Shown here in pieces: positions 1 through 5,968 of a stretch of DNA of 16,352 nucleotides (positions are counted from its first letter, which is position 1; the number at the start of each line of letters is the position of its first letter). The notes under the pieces are model-generated. The model had not been told where the DNA came from. It worked only from the letters and a program-made list of their open reading frames with translations, and made no database searches. Source of the DNA: VGDP01 sp964530335 (GTDB taxonomy: Bacteria > Pseudomonadota > Alphaproteobacteria > SP197); NCBI GenBank assembly GCA_964530335.1, contig CAZGYG010000068.1:1-16352 (forward strand). The letters are read 5' to 3'. A program made the position numbers and the translations under genes.

Positions 1-2015
1 TTCAGCAGCGACTGATAGGCCGCATCCTGGATCAGGGCGTGCTTGAAGGTGTAGGTGGCGCGCGGAGGACGGCCACGCTGGTAGAGAAGCTCCTCGCCGA
101 CGAGCTGGCCGAGGCCGTCCTTCAGCTTCGTATCCGGGAACGCCGCGATGGCCTGCACCATCTCGTAGGCAAACTGCCGCCCGAACACGGCCCCGAGCTG
201 CGCCACCTCGCGTGCCGTCGGCAGCCGGTCGAGCCTGGTCATCAGCACTTCCTGCAGGCTCGCCGGAATCGCCAGGCCGGACAGCGGTCCCGTCAGGGCG
301 TACCTCCCGCCTGCTTCCTTCAATAGGCCGGATCCCATCACCGTCTTGCTCAACTCCTCCACATAGAGGGGAACCCCGTCGGTCTTGCGAGCGACATAGT
401 CGAGCACCTCGCGCGGGAGCTCCTTGCCGCCGGCGAGGTGCGTGACCATGGCCTCGATCTGGGGCCGCTCCAGTCGACCGAGCGTGATCGGGGTCAGGTG
501 CGATCGCTTGGTCCAGGGAGGGACGAATTCCGGGCGAAACGTCAGCACGATCAACAGCGGGACTGTCGGGGCCTGGTCGATGAGCAGGCCGATGAACTCG
601 AGGGTGGAGGGGTCGGCCCAATGCACGTCCTCCCACACCATGAGAGTCGGCTGACGCTCCGATTCCTCGAGGACGAGCACGACCATCGCGTCCGCAGTCT
701 GCTGTTTCAGTTGCTGAGGTGTCGTGCGCAGGGCGGGATAGCGATCTTCCGGGACCGAAAGCGACAGCAGCGCCGCGATCAACGGCACGGTCTCCTCGCG
801 CGCCACGCTGTACTGGGCGATCATGTGCTCGAGCTTGTCGAGCCTGGCCGCGGCATCGTCTTCCGCCTCCCAGCGCGACGCCCGCTTCAAGTGTTCGATC
901 ATGGGATAAAGGGCGCTGTTCGTATGGTAGGGCGAGCAGCGCAGCGTGACCCGCAGTTGACTCCGCTTATCGATGTCCCGCTGCAAGGAACGCATCAGGG
1001 TGGACTTGCCGATCCCGGGTTCTCCGCTGACGAGCACCACCTGGCCGCGACCCTCTTGGCAGGTCTGCTGCCACGCCCGGCGCAGAAGCCCGATTTCCTC
1101 GTCGCGCCCGATTAGAAGGGGCACGGCACTGGCGTCCTCTCCATCCGCATCGGCCCCCCTATGATCGACCAGCCCGGTGACGCTCCATGCGCCGACCGGT
1201 TCGGGGATGCCCTTGATTTGATGAGTTCCGGAGTCGATATAGGCGAACTCGTCGCGGGCCAAGTCGCGCGTGGCCGAGCTCACGACGATCCCGTTGGGCT
1301 CGGCAAGGCCCTGTAACCGGGCCGCCAGATTCGGCGCCTCGCCCACCACGGTCTTCTCCGCACCCGCGCCCGCGCCGACCGTCTCGCCCACCATGACGAG
1401 CCCCGTGGCGATCCCGATGCGCACGGCCAGCTTGGCGCCCTTGTCGCTGCCGATCTCGGCGTTGAGGCCGGGCACCGCGTCGACGATGGCAAGCGCAGTC
1501 CGGATCGCCCGTGCCGCATCCTTCTCGTGGGCGTACGGATAGCCGAAATACACGAGAATTCCGTCGCCCATGTACTTGGCGACGTAGCCCTCGAAGCGGC
1601 GGATGATCGTCGTCGCCGCGTCCTGATAGCCCCGAATGATGTCGGCCATGTCTTCCGGATCGAGCCGGCTCGCCAGGTCGGTCGATCCGACCAGATCGCA
1701 GAACATGACGGTCAGATGCCGCCGCTCCGCGCCCGCCGGATCGGCGCCGCCGTTTGCCGTTCGGGCAAGACCAGCCGTGCCCTGTCGGACGGCAACGGCC
1801 GGAAGTTCCGAGACGGCCCGCTCTCGCGCTCCGGCGAGAACGAGGTATGTGCCGTTCAGATCAAGCGCGACGGCACGCTTTTGAATCAGGAAGTGCCGGA
1901 GATCGTCCAGCACCTCGTCATCCAAACCATGGTCACGCCGGATCGAGTGATAGGAGACCCGCTCCTCCGTGACGAGGCGCCACAAAACATTTTTGAGAAT
2001 CTCGTCGAACGTCAC
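1..2015 (-). CDS. Class III adenylate cyclase fused to AAA-type ATPase (C-terminus off the window edge)
   Basis: This is the first 671 residues of a large signalling protein that should make cAMP from ATP; the 3' end lies outside the window. Residues 1-60 form the short N-terminal helical region often seen in this family. The cyclase domain follows (about 95-275). Its metal-binding aspartates are D107 (in FCDLVGST) and D151 (in KYMGDG). The purine-specifying pair is K147/T222, and the transition-state residues are N229/R233 (in GEAPNLAAR). A K/T pair is typical of class IIIb adenylate, not guanylate, cyclases. An ATPase domain starts near residue 310, with Walker A GEPGIGKST (331-339) and a Walker B-like segment LMVWEDVHW. 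Family members usually continue into TPR repeats, which would lie off the edge. I chose the GTG at 2015 because GGAGGG sits 9 nt upstream. An in-frame ATG at 2078 would add 21 residues. No membrane segment is visible, so it is probably cytoplasmic. The input signal is unknown. Confidence 0.93.
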   Translation of the reverse strand, partial: MTFDEILKNVLWRLVTEERVSYHSIRRDHGLDDEVLDDLRHFLIQKRAVALDLNGTYLVLAGARERAVSELPAVAVRQGTAGLARTANGGADPAGAERRHLTVMFCDLVGSTDLASRLDPEDMADIIRGYQDAATTIIRRFEGYVAKYMGDGILVYFGYPYAHEKDAARAIRTALAIVDAVPGLNAEIGSDKGAKLAVRIGIATGLVMVGETVGAGAGAEKTVVGEAPNLAARLQGLAEPNGIVVSSATRDLARDEFAYIDSGTHQIKGIPEPVGAWSVTGLVDHRGADADGEDASAVPLLIGRDEEIGLLRRAWQQTCQEGRGQVVLVSGEPGIGKSTLMRSLQRDIDKRSQLRVTLRCSPYHTNSALYPMIEHLKRASRWEAEDDAAARLDKLEHMIAQYSVAREETVPLIAALLSLSVPEDRYPALRTTPQQLKQQTADAMVVLVLEESERQPTLMVWEDVHWADPSTLEFIGLLIDQAPTVPLLIVLTFRPEFVPPWTKRSHLTPITLGRLERPQIEAMVTHLAGGKELPREVLDYVARKTDGVPLYVEELSKTVMGSGLLKEAGGRYALTGPLSGLAIPASLQEVLMTRLDRLPTAREVAQLGAVFGRQFAYEMVQAIAAFPDTKLKDGLGQLVGEELLYQRGRPPRATYTFKHALIQDAAYQSLL

Positions 2016-2024
2016 GCCGAGCAA

Positions 2025-2030
2025 CCCTCC
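2025..2030 (-). promoter_or_regulatory. Ribosome binding site deciding the cyclase start
   Basis: The minus strand reads GGAGGG here, 9 nt before the GTG at 2015. No comparable sequence precedes the in-frame ATG at 2078, so the GTG is the preferred start. Confidence 0.5.
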
Positions 2031-2103
2031 GTCATGGGTGCGATCATTCACGGGCGCCGTTGTGAACACTATGGGCATCGGCGGAGCGAACCGCAAACGC
2101 GAT

Positions 2104-2241
2104 CTAGGTTTCCGCCTCCCGCTTCGGCGTGTCGAGCACCGCGGCCACCATAGCCGGCGTGAGCCGGCCGGTGTTCGGGTTCAGCCGCGACACGTGGTAG
2201 CAGTCCGCGATCGCGATCGGCCGACGGATCGTCCGGCGGCG
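2104..2241 (-). pseudogene. Remnant of uracil-DNA glycosylase (family 4/5, UdgB-like), C-terminal 45 codons only
   Basis: This is an open stretch without a start codon, bounded upstream by an in-frame TGA (2242-2244) and ending in TAG. It encodes DCYHVSRLNPNTGRLTPAM, which matches the second active-site motif (H-x-S-x-x-N-x-x-T-G-R-L-T) near the C-terminus of family 4/5 uracil-DNA glycosylases. These enzymes remove uracil or other deaminated bases from DNA and are normally about 200-230 residues long. The N-terminal motif with the water-activating residues and the Fe-S cysteines are absent. No matching N-terminal piece appears on the minus strand further right. I read it as a gene truncated by recombination or insertion near the repeats and higA. 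The family call is good; the mechanism of truncation is inference. Confidence 0.72.
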
Positions 2242-2305
2242 TCACCCTCCCGCGCCCGCGCGCGTAACGAGAGGTGCATCCCTCGTCACGCCTCCCTCTT
2301 GTATG

Positions 2306-2683
2306 TCATCGAGGCGTCCATTGCGTAGACCGCGGGGCGCGGTGGTGGACGGGAGTCCGCCGGGTGGGGGTGCCTCGTGGTTCCAGACTGGCACCGCGCA
2401 CGCCCGGCCTGGTCGGCAACCGCTCGACCTGCCGACCGACGTGCCGCTCCGCGACGCGGATTTCAAAGGCCGTCTGAAGGTTTAGCCAGAACTGCGCCGA
2501 CGTGCCGAACCAGTGGCCGAGCCGCAGCGCCGTATCGCCGGTGATGCCGCGCCGGCCATGGATGATCTGGGTAATCCGGTTCGTCGGCACCTCGATCTGG
2601 CGCGCGAGCTCGGTCGGGGTGACGCCAAGCTCTTTCAGCTCATCGGCGAGAATCTCGCCGGGGTGGATGGGTGGCCGTGCCAT
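2306..2683 (-). CDS. higA: HigA-family antitoxin (XRE helix-turn-helix), orphan, with repeat-derived C-terminal tail
   Basis: The 125-residue product begins MARPPIHPGEILADELKELG, the hallmark N-terminus of HigA addiction-module antitoxins. The helix-turn-helix spans about residues 22-48 (TPTELARQIEVPTNRITQII), followed by the conserved TGDTALRLGHWFGTS and FWLNLQ. HigA normally neutralises the HigB mRNA-cutting toxin and represses its own promoter. Here no higB is found: the minus strand upstream (2684-3057) holds only repeats and downstream there is only the glycosylase remnant. The family usually ends soon after the RLPTR motif (residues 88-92), giving about 100 residues. This protein runs on for about 30 more. 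Residues 99-111 are encoded inside a 37-bp repeat that recurs at 2811-2847, so the tail is probably read-through into repeat DNA. AAGGAG at 2691-2696, 7 nt before the ATG, fixes the start; a longer in-frame extension to 2749 has no such support. It may be a free-standing repressor or a toxin-less relic. Confidence 0.88.
   Translation of the reverse strand: MARPPIHPGEILADELKELGVTPTELARQIEVPTNRITQIIHGRRGITGDTALRLGHWFGTSAQFWLNLQTAFEIRVAERHVGRQVERLPTRPGVRGASLEPRGTPTRRTPVHHRAPRSTQWTPR
2351..2387 (+). repeat. 37-bp interspersed direct repeat, copy 1
   Basis: This segment matches 2811-2847 at 36 of 37 positions (T at 2356, C at 2816), in the same orientation and exactly 460 bp apart. The core reads CCGCCGGGTGGGGGTGCCTC. 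It lies inside the 3' end of higA, where the minus strand encodes SLEPRGTPTRRTP. Confidence 0.88.
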
Positions 2684-2690
2684 TGCCGCT

Positions 2691-2696
2691 CTCCTT
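2691..2696 (-). promoter_or_regulatory. Ribosome binding site of higA
   Basis: AAGGAG on the minus strand, 7 nt upstream of the ATG at 2683. It decides the start at MARPP over the longer upstream reading. Confidence 0.7.
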
Positions 2697-2748
2697 ACTC
2701 CTAGACCGCTTTTCTCATGAGTGGAATCTGCGGGCCACCCCCACCCCA

Positions 2749-2771
2749 CCCTCCCCCATCAAGGGGGAGGG
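2749..2771. repeat. Hairpin-forming C-rich/G-rich palindrome
   Basis: CCCTCCCCC (2749-2757) and GGGGGAGGG (2763-2771) pair perfectly over 9 bp with a 5-nt loop ATCAA. No U-run follows in either direction. It resembles the short palindromic intergenic elements common in GC-rich proteobacteria and opens the repeat mosaic on this side of higA. Confidence 0.75.
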
Positions 2772-2810
2772 GGAGACGGCGCGGATCGCTCGGGTTCCCT
2801 CCCCATAGTT

Positions 2811-2847
2811 GGGAGCCCGCCGGGTGGGGGTGCCTCGTGGTTCCAGA
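2811..2847 (+). repeat. 37-bp interspersed direct repeat, copy 2
   Basis: Second copy of the 2351-2387 repeat, with one mismatch. Only 4 nt separate its right end from the next repeat module at 2852. The two copies bracket higA. Confidence 0.88.
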
Positions 2848-2851
2848 ATCG

Positions 2852-2900
2852 CGCCCCTCATCTGGCTCGCTGCGCTCGCCACCTTCTCCCGCGGGGAGAA
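2852..2900 (+). repeat. Interspersed repeat with terminal hairpin, copy A
   Basis: This segment matches 3556-3604 at all but 4 of 49 positions (one in the left part, and the 3-nt hairpin loop GCG versus CAT). The shared middle reads GGCTCGCTGCGCTCGCCACC. The right end forms a 9-bp stem, CCTTCTCCC/GGGAGAAGG, with a 3-nt loop; the stem runs 2 nt past the listed end. Loop divergence with a conserved stem suggests that the structure matters. Confidence 0.88.
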
Positions 2901-3057
2901 GGGATTCGGCGCCGGCTTGCCGCATGGAACCCAAGAGCCTACCGTGACGCTCGGAACCGGGGTTATCCGGGGAACATCGGAACGATGGGGAGCCGCGCCC
3001 CAACCATGGCGCGGCCGGTTGGGAGGGCCGGACCCTTTCATCGAGGGAGACTTGGAC

Positions 3058-3555
3058 ATGATGACTTTCCGTCGCGCACGTCTGCTGCCGGTCATGGCGC
3101 TGGCCAAGCTAGGGGCGCTGGCCAAGCTAGGGGCGCTGGTCGGGCTGGGGTTGACGATCGCCGTCGGGTCGGCGCGGGCCGGTGACGACGATTTCACCGT
3201 CGTCGAGCGGGCGACCACGGACGCGGTGGTCGATCTCGGGGCCGCCGGTGACAGCCCCGGCGATCTGCTCACATTCGCCAACGAGATCTACGACGAGGAC
3301 AACGCCGAACTGATCGGCTCCAGCAACGGCATGTGCGTCCGCACGGCCGTGGGCAAGGCGTGGGAGTGCTTTTTCACCACCACGCTCGCCGATGGCCAGA
3401 TCACCGTCGAGGGACCCTTCTACGACGGCGCGGACTCGGTGATGGCGGTGACCGGCGGCACGGGCGATTACGCGGAGACGCGCGGCGAAATGACGCTGCA
3501 CGCCCGCAATCCCGAGGGCACCGAGTACGACTTCACCTTCCGCCTGGACGACTGA
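3058..3555 (+). CDS. Exported allene-oxide-cyclase-like (dirigent-type barrel) protein
   Basis: A 165-residue protein with an N-terminal signal peptide: MMTFRRARLL, a long hydrophobic core, then a cleavage site after SARA (about residue 41). The mature part of about 124 residues starts DDDFTVVERATTDAVVDLG. It contains SPGDLLTFANEIYDEDN, a GPFYDG segment, and AVTGGTGDYAETRGEMTLHA before a final strand DFTFRL. This pattern matches bacterial members of the allene oxide cyclase/dirigent-like eight-stranded barrel family. In plants these bind or guide small hydrophobic molecules; the bacterial role is not established and no substrate can be named. Two cysteines in the mature part (in GMCVRT and WECFF) could form a disulfide in the periplasm. 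The start follows GAGGGAGA with good spacing; an adjacent second ATG (3061) is equally possible. A repeat hairpin begins directly after the stop. It appears to be transcribed on its own. Confidence 0.78.
   Translation: MMTFRRARLLPVMALAKLGALAKLGALVGLGLTIAVGSARAGDDDFTVVERATTDAVVDLGAAGDSPGDLLTFANEIYDEDNAELIGSSNGMCVRTAVGKAWECFFTTTLADGQITVEGPFYDGADSVMAVTGGTGDYAETRGEMTLHARNPEGTEYDFTFRLDD
3097..3139 (+). repeat. 18-bp in-frame tandem duplication inside a signal peptide
   Basis: Two perfect copies of GCGCTGGCCAAGCTAGGG (3097-3114 and 3115-3132) are followed by 7 nt of a third. They encode the six-residue unit ALAKLG twice, lengthening the hydrophobic core of the signal peptide without changing the frame. 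The absence of any mismatch suggests recent slippage. Confidence 0.92.
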
Positions 3556-3604
3556 CGCCCCTCATCCGGCTCGCTGCGCTCGCCACCTTCTCCCCATGGG
3601 AGAA
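3556..3604 (+). repeat. Interspersed repeat with terminal hairpin, copy B
   Basis: Second copy of the 2852-2900 repeat, starting on the very base after the stop codon of the barrel protein gene. The terminal hairpin is CTTCTCCC/GGGAGAAG with loop CAT, closed by a further C-G pair. It could stall or end transcription, or protect the mRNA 3' end, but no U-run follows, so classical intrinsic termination is not supported. Confidence 0.85.
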
Positions 3605-3688
3605 GGAGACAAGCGCGATTGCGGGGCGGGGCGGCTGTTGCTAGCCTTCGCCCGCCGCGGCATCGCGGCGAATGGGGAGACGGACACC

Positions 3689-4846
3689 ATGAAACGCATT
3701 TCCACCGCCGCGGCCGCGGGCCTGGCCGTTCTCGCGCTGGGTACCGCCGCCAACGCGGAAACGATGACCGAGATCGGGCCCGGCGAGGGCGCCGTCGATA
3801 TCGTCGCCTGGCCGGGCTACATCGAGCGCGGCGAGACCGACGCGAACTACGACTGGGTCACCGGCTTCGAGGCCGAAACCGGCTGCAAGGTCAGCGTCAA
3901 GACCGCCAACACCTCGGACGAGATGGTGGCGCTGATGAACGAAGGCGGGTTCGACCTGGTGACGGCCTCGGGCGACGCCAGCCTGCGCCTGATCGCCGGC
4001 AAGCGGGTCCAGGAGGTCAACGTCGACCTGATCCCGAGCTGGAGCGCCGTGGACGAGCGGTTGCAGAACTCGCCATGGCACACGGTCGACGGCAAGCACT
4101 ACGGCACGCCCTACCAGTGGGGCCCGAACGTGCTGATGTACAACACCGACGTGTTCAAGGACGGCGCGCCGACGAGCTGGTCGGTGGTGTTCGCCGAGAC
4201 AACCTTGCCCGACGGCGCTTCGAACAAAGGGCGCGTCCAGGCCTACGACGGCCCGATCTACATCGCCGACGCCGCGCTCTACCTGATGGCGCACCAGCCC
4301 GAGCTGGGTATCGAGGACCCCTACGCCCTGACCGAGGACCAGTACCAGGCGGCGTTGACGCTGCTGCGCGGGCAGCGCCTGATCGTCAACCGCTACTGGC
4401 ACGACGCCTTCATCCAGATCGACGACTTCAAGAACGAGGGCGTGGCCGCGTCGTCGTCGTGGCCGTTCCAGGTCAACCTGCTGGCGGCCGAGGGCCAGCC
4501 GATCGCCAGCACCATCCCCGAGGAAGGCGCGACGGGCTGGGCCGATACCACCATGCTGCACAGCGAGGCGGCGCACCCGAACTGCGCCTATCTGTGGATG
4601 GAGCATTCGCTCAATCCCAAGCTGCAGGGCGACCTGGCCGCGTGGTTCGGCTCGGTCCCGGCGGTGCCGTCGGCGTGCACGGGCAACGCGCTGCTGACCG
4701 ATGCCGGGTGCGAGGCCAACGGGTACGGCGACTTCGCTCGCATCGCGTTCTGGCGCACGCCGGTCGCCAACTGCGGCGAGGGCAAGGAGTGCGTGCCGTA
4801 CTACCGCTGGGTCTCCGACTACATCGCGGTGCTCGGCGGGCGCTGA
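3689..4846 (+). CDS. ydcS: Periplasmic substrate-binding protein, YdcS-like (polyamine family ABC importer)
   Basis: This 385-residue exported protein captures the substrate for the importer encoded downstream. The signal peptide MKRISTAAAAGLAVLALG ends at ANA, with cleavage after residue 23. The mature protein carries IVAWPGYIERGETD, YDWVTGFEAETGC, NEGGFDLVTASGDASLRLI, YGTPYQWGPNVLMYNT, KGRVQAYDGPIYIADA, FKNEGVAASSSWPFQ and TGWADTTMLHSEA HPNCAYLWM. These run collinear with what I recall of E. coli YdcS over nearly the whole length, including the C-terminal YIAVLGGR. YdcS belongs to the PotD-type putrescine/spermidine family and has also been linked to polyhydroxybutyrate. I chose the ATG at 3689 because GGGGAGA lies 8 nt upstream and the signal peptide begins there. 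The dioxygenase gene in the same run suggests that the ligand may be a betaine rather than a plain polyamine; that is inference. Confidence 0.93.
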   Translation: MKRISTAAAAGLAVLALGTAANAETMTEIGPGEGAVDIVAWPGYIERGETDANYDWVTGFEAETGCKVSVKTANTSDEMVALMNEGGFDLVTASGDASLRLIAGKRVQEVNVDLIPSWSAVDERLQNSPWHTVDGKHYGTPYQWGPNVLMYNTDVFKDGAPTSWSVVFAETTLPDGASNKGRVQAYDGPIYIADAALYLMAHQPELGIEDPYALTEDQYQAALTLLRGQRLIVNRYWHDAFIQIDDFKNEGVAASSSWPFQVNLLAAEGQPIASTIPEEGATGWADTTMLHSEAAHPNCAYLWMEHSLNPKLQGDLAAWFGSVPAVPSACTGNALLTDAGCEANGYGDFARIAFWRTPVANCGEGKECVPYYRWVSDYIAVLGGR

Positions 4847-4875
4847 GGTTCGGATCGCGATCGTGGCATTGGCCG

Positions 4876-4904
4876 GTAGGGGCGGGTCTTAGACCCGCCC
4901 CTAC
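4876..4904. repeat. Perfect 29-nt palindrome between ydcS and ydcT genes
   Basis: GTAGGGGCGGGTCT (4876-4889) is followed by a single T and its exact reverse complement AGACCCGCCCCTAC (4891-4904). In RNA it would form a very strong hairpin ending 26 nt before the ydcT start codon. No U-run follows. Likely roles are partial termination or 3'-end protection, which would raise binding-protein yield over the membrane parts. It also looks like a mobile-type intergenic repeat seen in other genomes (from memory, not searched). Confidence 0.88.
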
Positions 4905-4930
4905 AGCCCGCCACACACCGCCTGACCGCC

Positions 4931-5968
4931 ATGAGCCCTGAGCCGGTCGCGGCCGTGCGCTTCGATCGCGTCAGCCGCAACTTCGGCGCGGCCAAGGCGG
5001 TCGATGACGTCTCCTTCGAGGTCGTCGACGGCGAGTTCTTCTCGATGCTCGGCCCATCGGGCTCGGGCAAGACGACCTGCCTGCGGCTCATCGCCGGCTT
5101 CGACCAGCCGACCGCGGGCAAGGTGTTCATCCACGGCGAGGACACGGCCGGCGTGCCGCCCTACGAGCGCGACGTCCATACCGTGTTCCAGGACTACGCC
5201 TTGTTCCCGCACATGTCGGTCGAGGATAACGTCGGCTACGGCCTGATCTTCAAGGGCGTGGCGAAGGGGGAACGGCGGCGCCGCGCGCTGGCCATGCTCG
5301 AGATCGTCGCGCTCGCCCATCGCGCGGACGCGCGCCCGGCCCAGCTTTCGGGCGGCCAGCGCCAGCGCGTCGCGCTCGCCCGCGCGCTGGTCGATCAGCC
5401 GCGCGTCCTGCTGCTCGACGAGCCGCTCGGCGCGCTTGACCTCAAGCTGCGCGAGCAGATGCAAGGGGAGCTCAAGGCGCTGCAGCGCCGGGTCGGCATC
5501 ACGTTCGTCTACGTGACCCACGACCAGGGCGAGGCGTTGACCATGAGCGACCGCATCGCCGTGTTCAACGAAGGCCGGGTCGAGCAGATCGGCAGCGCGA
5601 CCGAGATCTACGAGCGCCCGGCCACCGCGTTCGTCGCCGGGTTCGTCGGCACCTCGAACCTCCTTTCGGGCGAGGCCGCGCGCGCCCTGACCGGATCGCC
5701 GGAACCGATCGCCATACGGCCCGAGAAGATCGTGCTGATCGCGGCCGGCGGGGCGCCCGACGCCGACCATCACGTGGCCGAGGGCACCGTGACCGCGGTC
5801 GATTTCCTGGGCGCGCTGGTGCGCTACACGGTCCGCGTACCCGGCGGCGCCGAGCTCGCCGTGATCGAGCAGAACCTCGTCGATCCAAGCGCCGCGCTGG
5901 CCCGCCAGGGCACCACGGTACGCCTGGCGTGGGCGCGCGCCCACGCCCGGCCGCTGACCGCGCCATGA
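4931..5968 (+). CDS. ydcT: ABC importer ATP-binding subunit, YdcT/PotA-like
   Basis: This 345-residue cytoplasmic ATPase should power the importer. Visible motifs are Walker A GPSGSGKTT (41-49), Q-loop Q87 in VFQDYALFPHM, ABC signature LSGGQ (139-143), Walker B VLLLDEP with E164, D-loop GALD, and switch histidine H197 in YVTHDQGEA. After residue 230 comes a regulatory TOBE-type region with AIRPEK and VTAVDFLGALVRYTVR. The order and spacing match polyamine/YdcT-type subunits. No clear Shine-Dalgarno precedes the ATG, and the 29-nt palindrome lies just upstream, so translation may be influenced by that structure. Its stop overlaps the next start by 4 nt (ATGA), implying coupling to the permease gene. 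Confidence 0.95.
   Translation: MSPEPVAAVRFDRVSRNFGAAKAVDDVSFEVVDGEFFSMLGPSGSGKTTCLRLIAGFDQPTAGKVFIHGEDTAGVPPYERDVHTVFQDYALFPHMSVEDNVGYGLIFKGVAKGERRRRALAMLEIVALAHRADARPAQLSGGQRQRVALARALVDQPRVLLLDEPLGALDLKLREQMQGELKALQRRVGITFVYVTHDQGEALTMSDRIAVFNEGRVEQIGSATEIYERPATAFVAGFVGTSNLLSGEAARALTGSPEPIAIRPEKIVLIAAGGAPDADHHVAEGTVTAVDFLGALVRYTVRVPGGAELAVIEQNLVDPSAALARQGTTVRLAWARAHARPLTAP

Larger units (their letters stand above)
2684..3057. other. Gene-free interval made largely of repeat modules
   Basis: No credible coding region is visible in these 374 nt on either strand; open frames here translate repeat DNA. From left to right it holds the higA ribosome binding site, a C-rich/G-rich hairpin (2749-2771), copy 2 of the 37-bp repeat (2811-2847) and copy A of the roughly 50-bp repeat (2852-2900). 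About 150 nt of unassigned sequence then lead to the next gene. A 7-bp inverted repeat CCCAACC/GGTTGGG (2999-3005 and 3017-3023) precedes the start at 3058 and could be a weak operator, though this is speculative. No higB is present. Confidence 0.7.

Noticed and set aside
438..1115. Long plus-strand open frames opposite the cyclase gene
   Set aside because: They read antisense to a gene with clear cyclase and Walker motifs and show no recognisable domains; long antisense frames are expected at this GC content.
2749..2900. CRISPR-like array
   Set aside because: The repeats are of three different kinds, unevenly spaced, without regular spacers or cas genes.
2684..3057. Possible higB toxin upstream of higA
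   Set aside because: Neither strand gives a frame with RelE/HigB features; only repeat-derived peptides appear.
2715..3281. Minus-strand 188-codon open frame across the repeats and barrel gene
   Set aside because: Its translation is low-complexity and follows the repeat modules, and it overlaps the signal-peptide gene on the other strand.
3596..3688. N-terminal extension of the YdcS-like protein to 3596
   Set aside because: The extension translates the hairpin repeat and displaces a normal signal peptide from the N-terminus; the ATG at 3689 has a good ribosome binding site.
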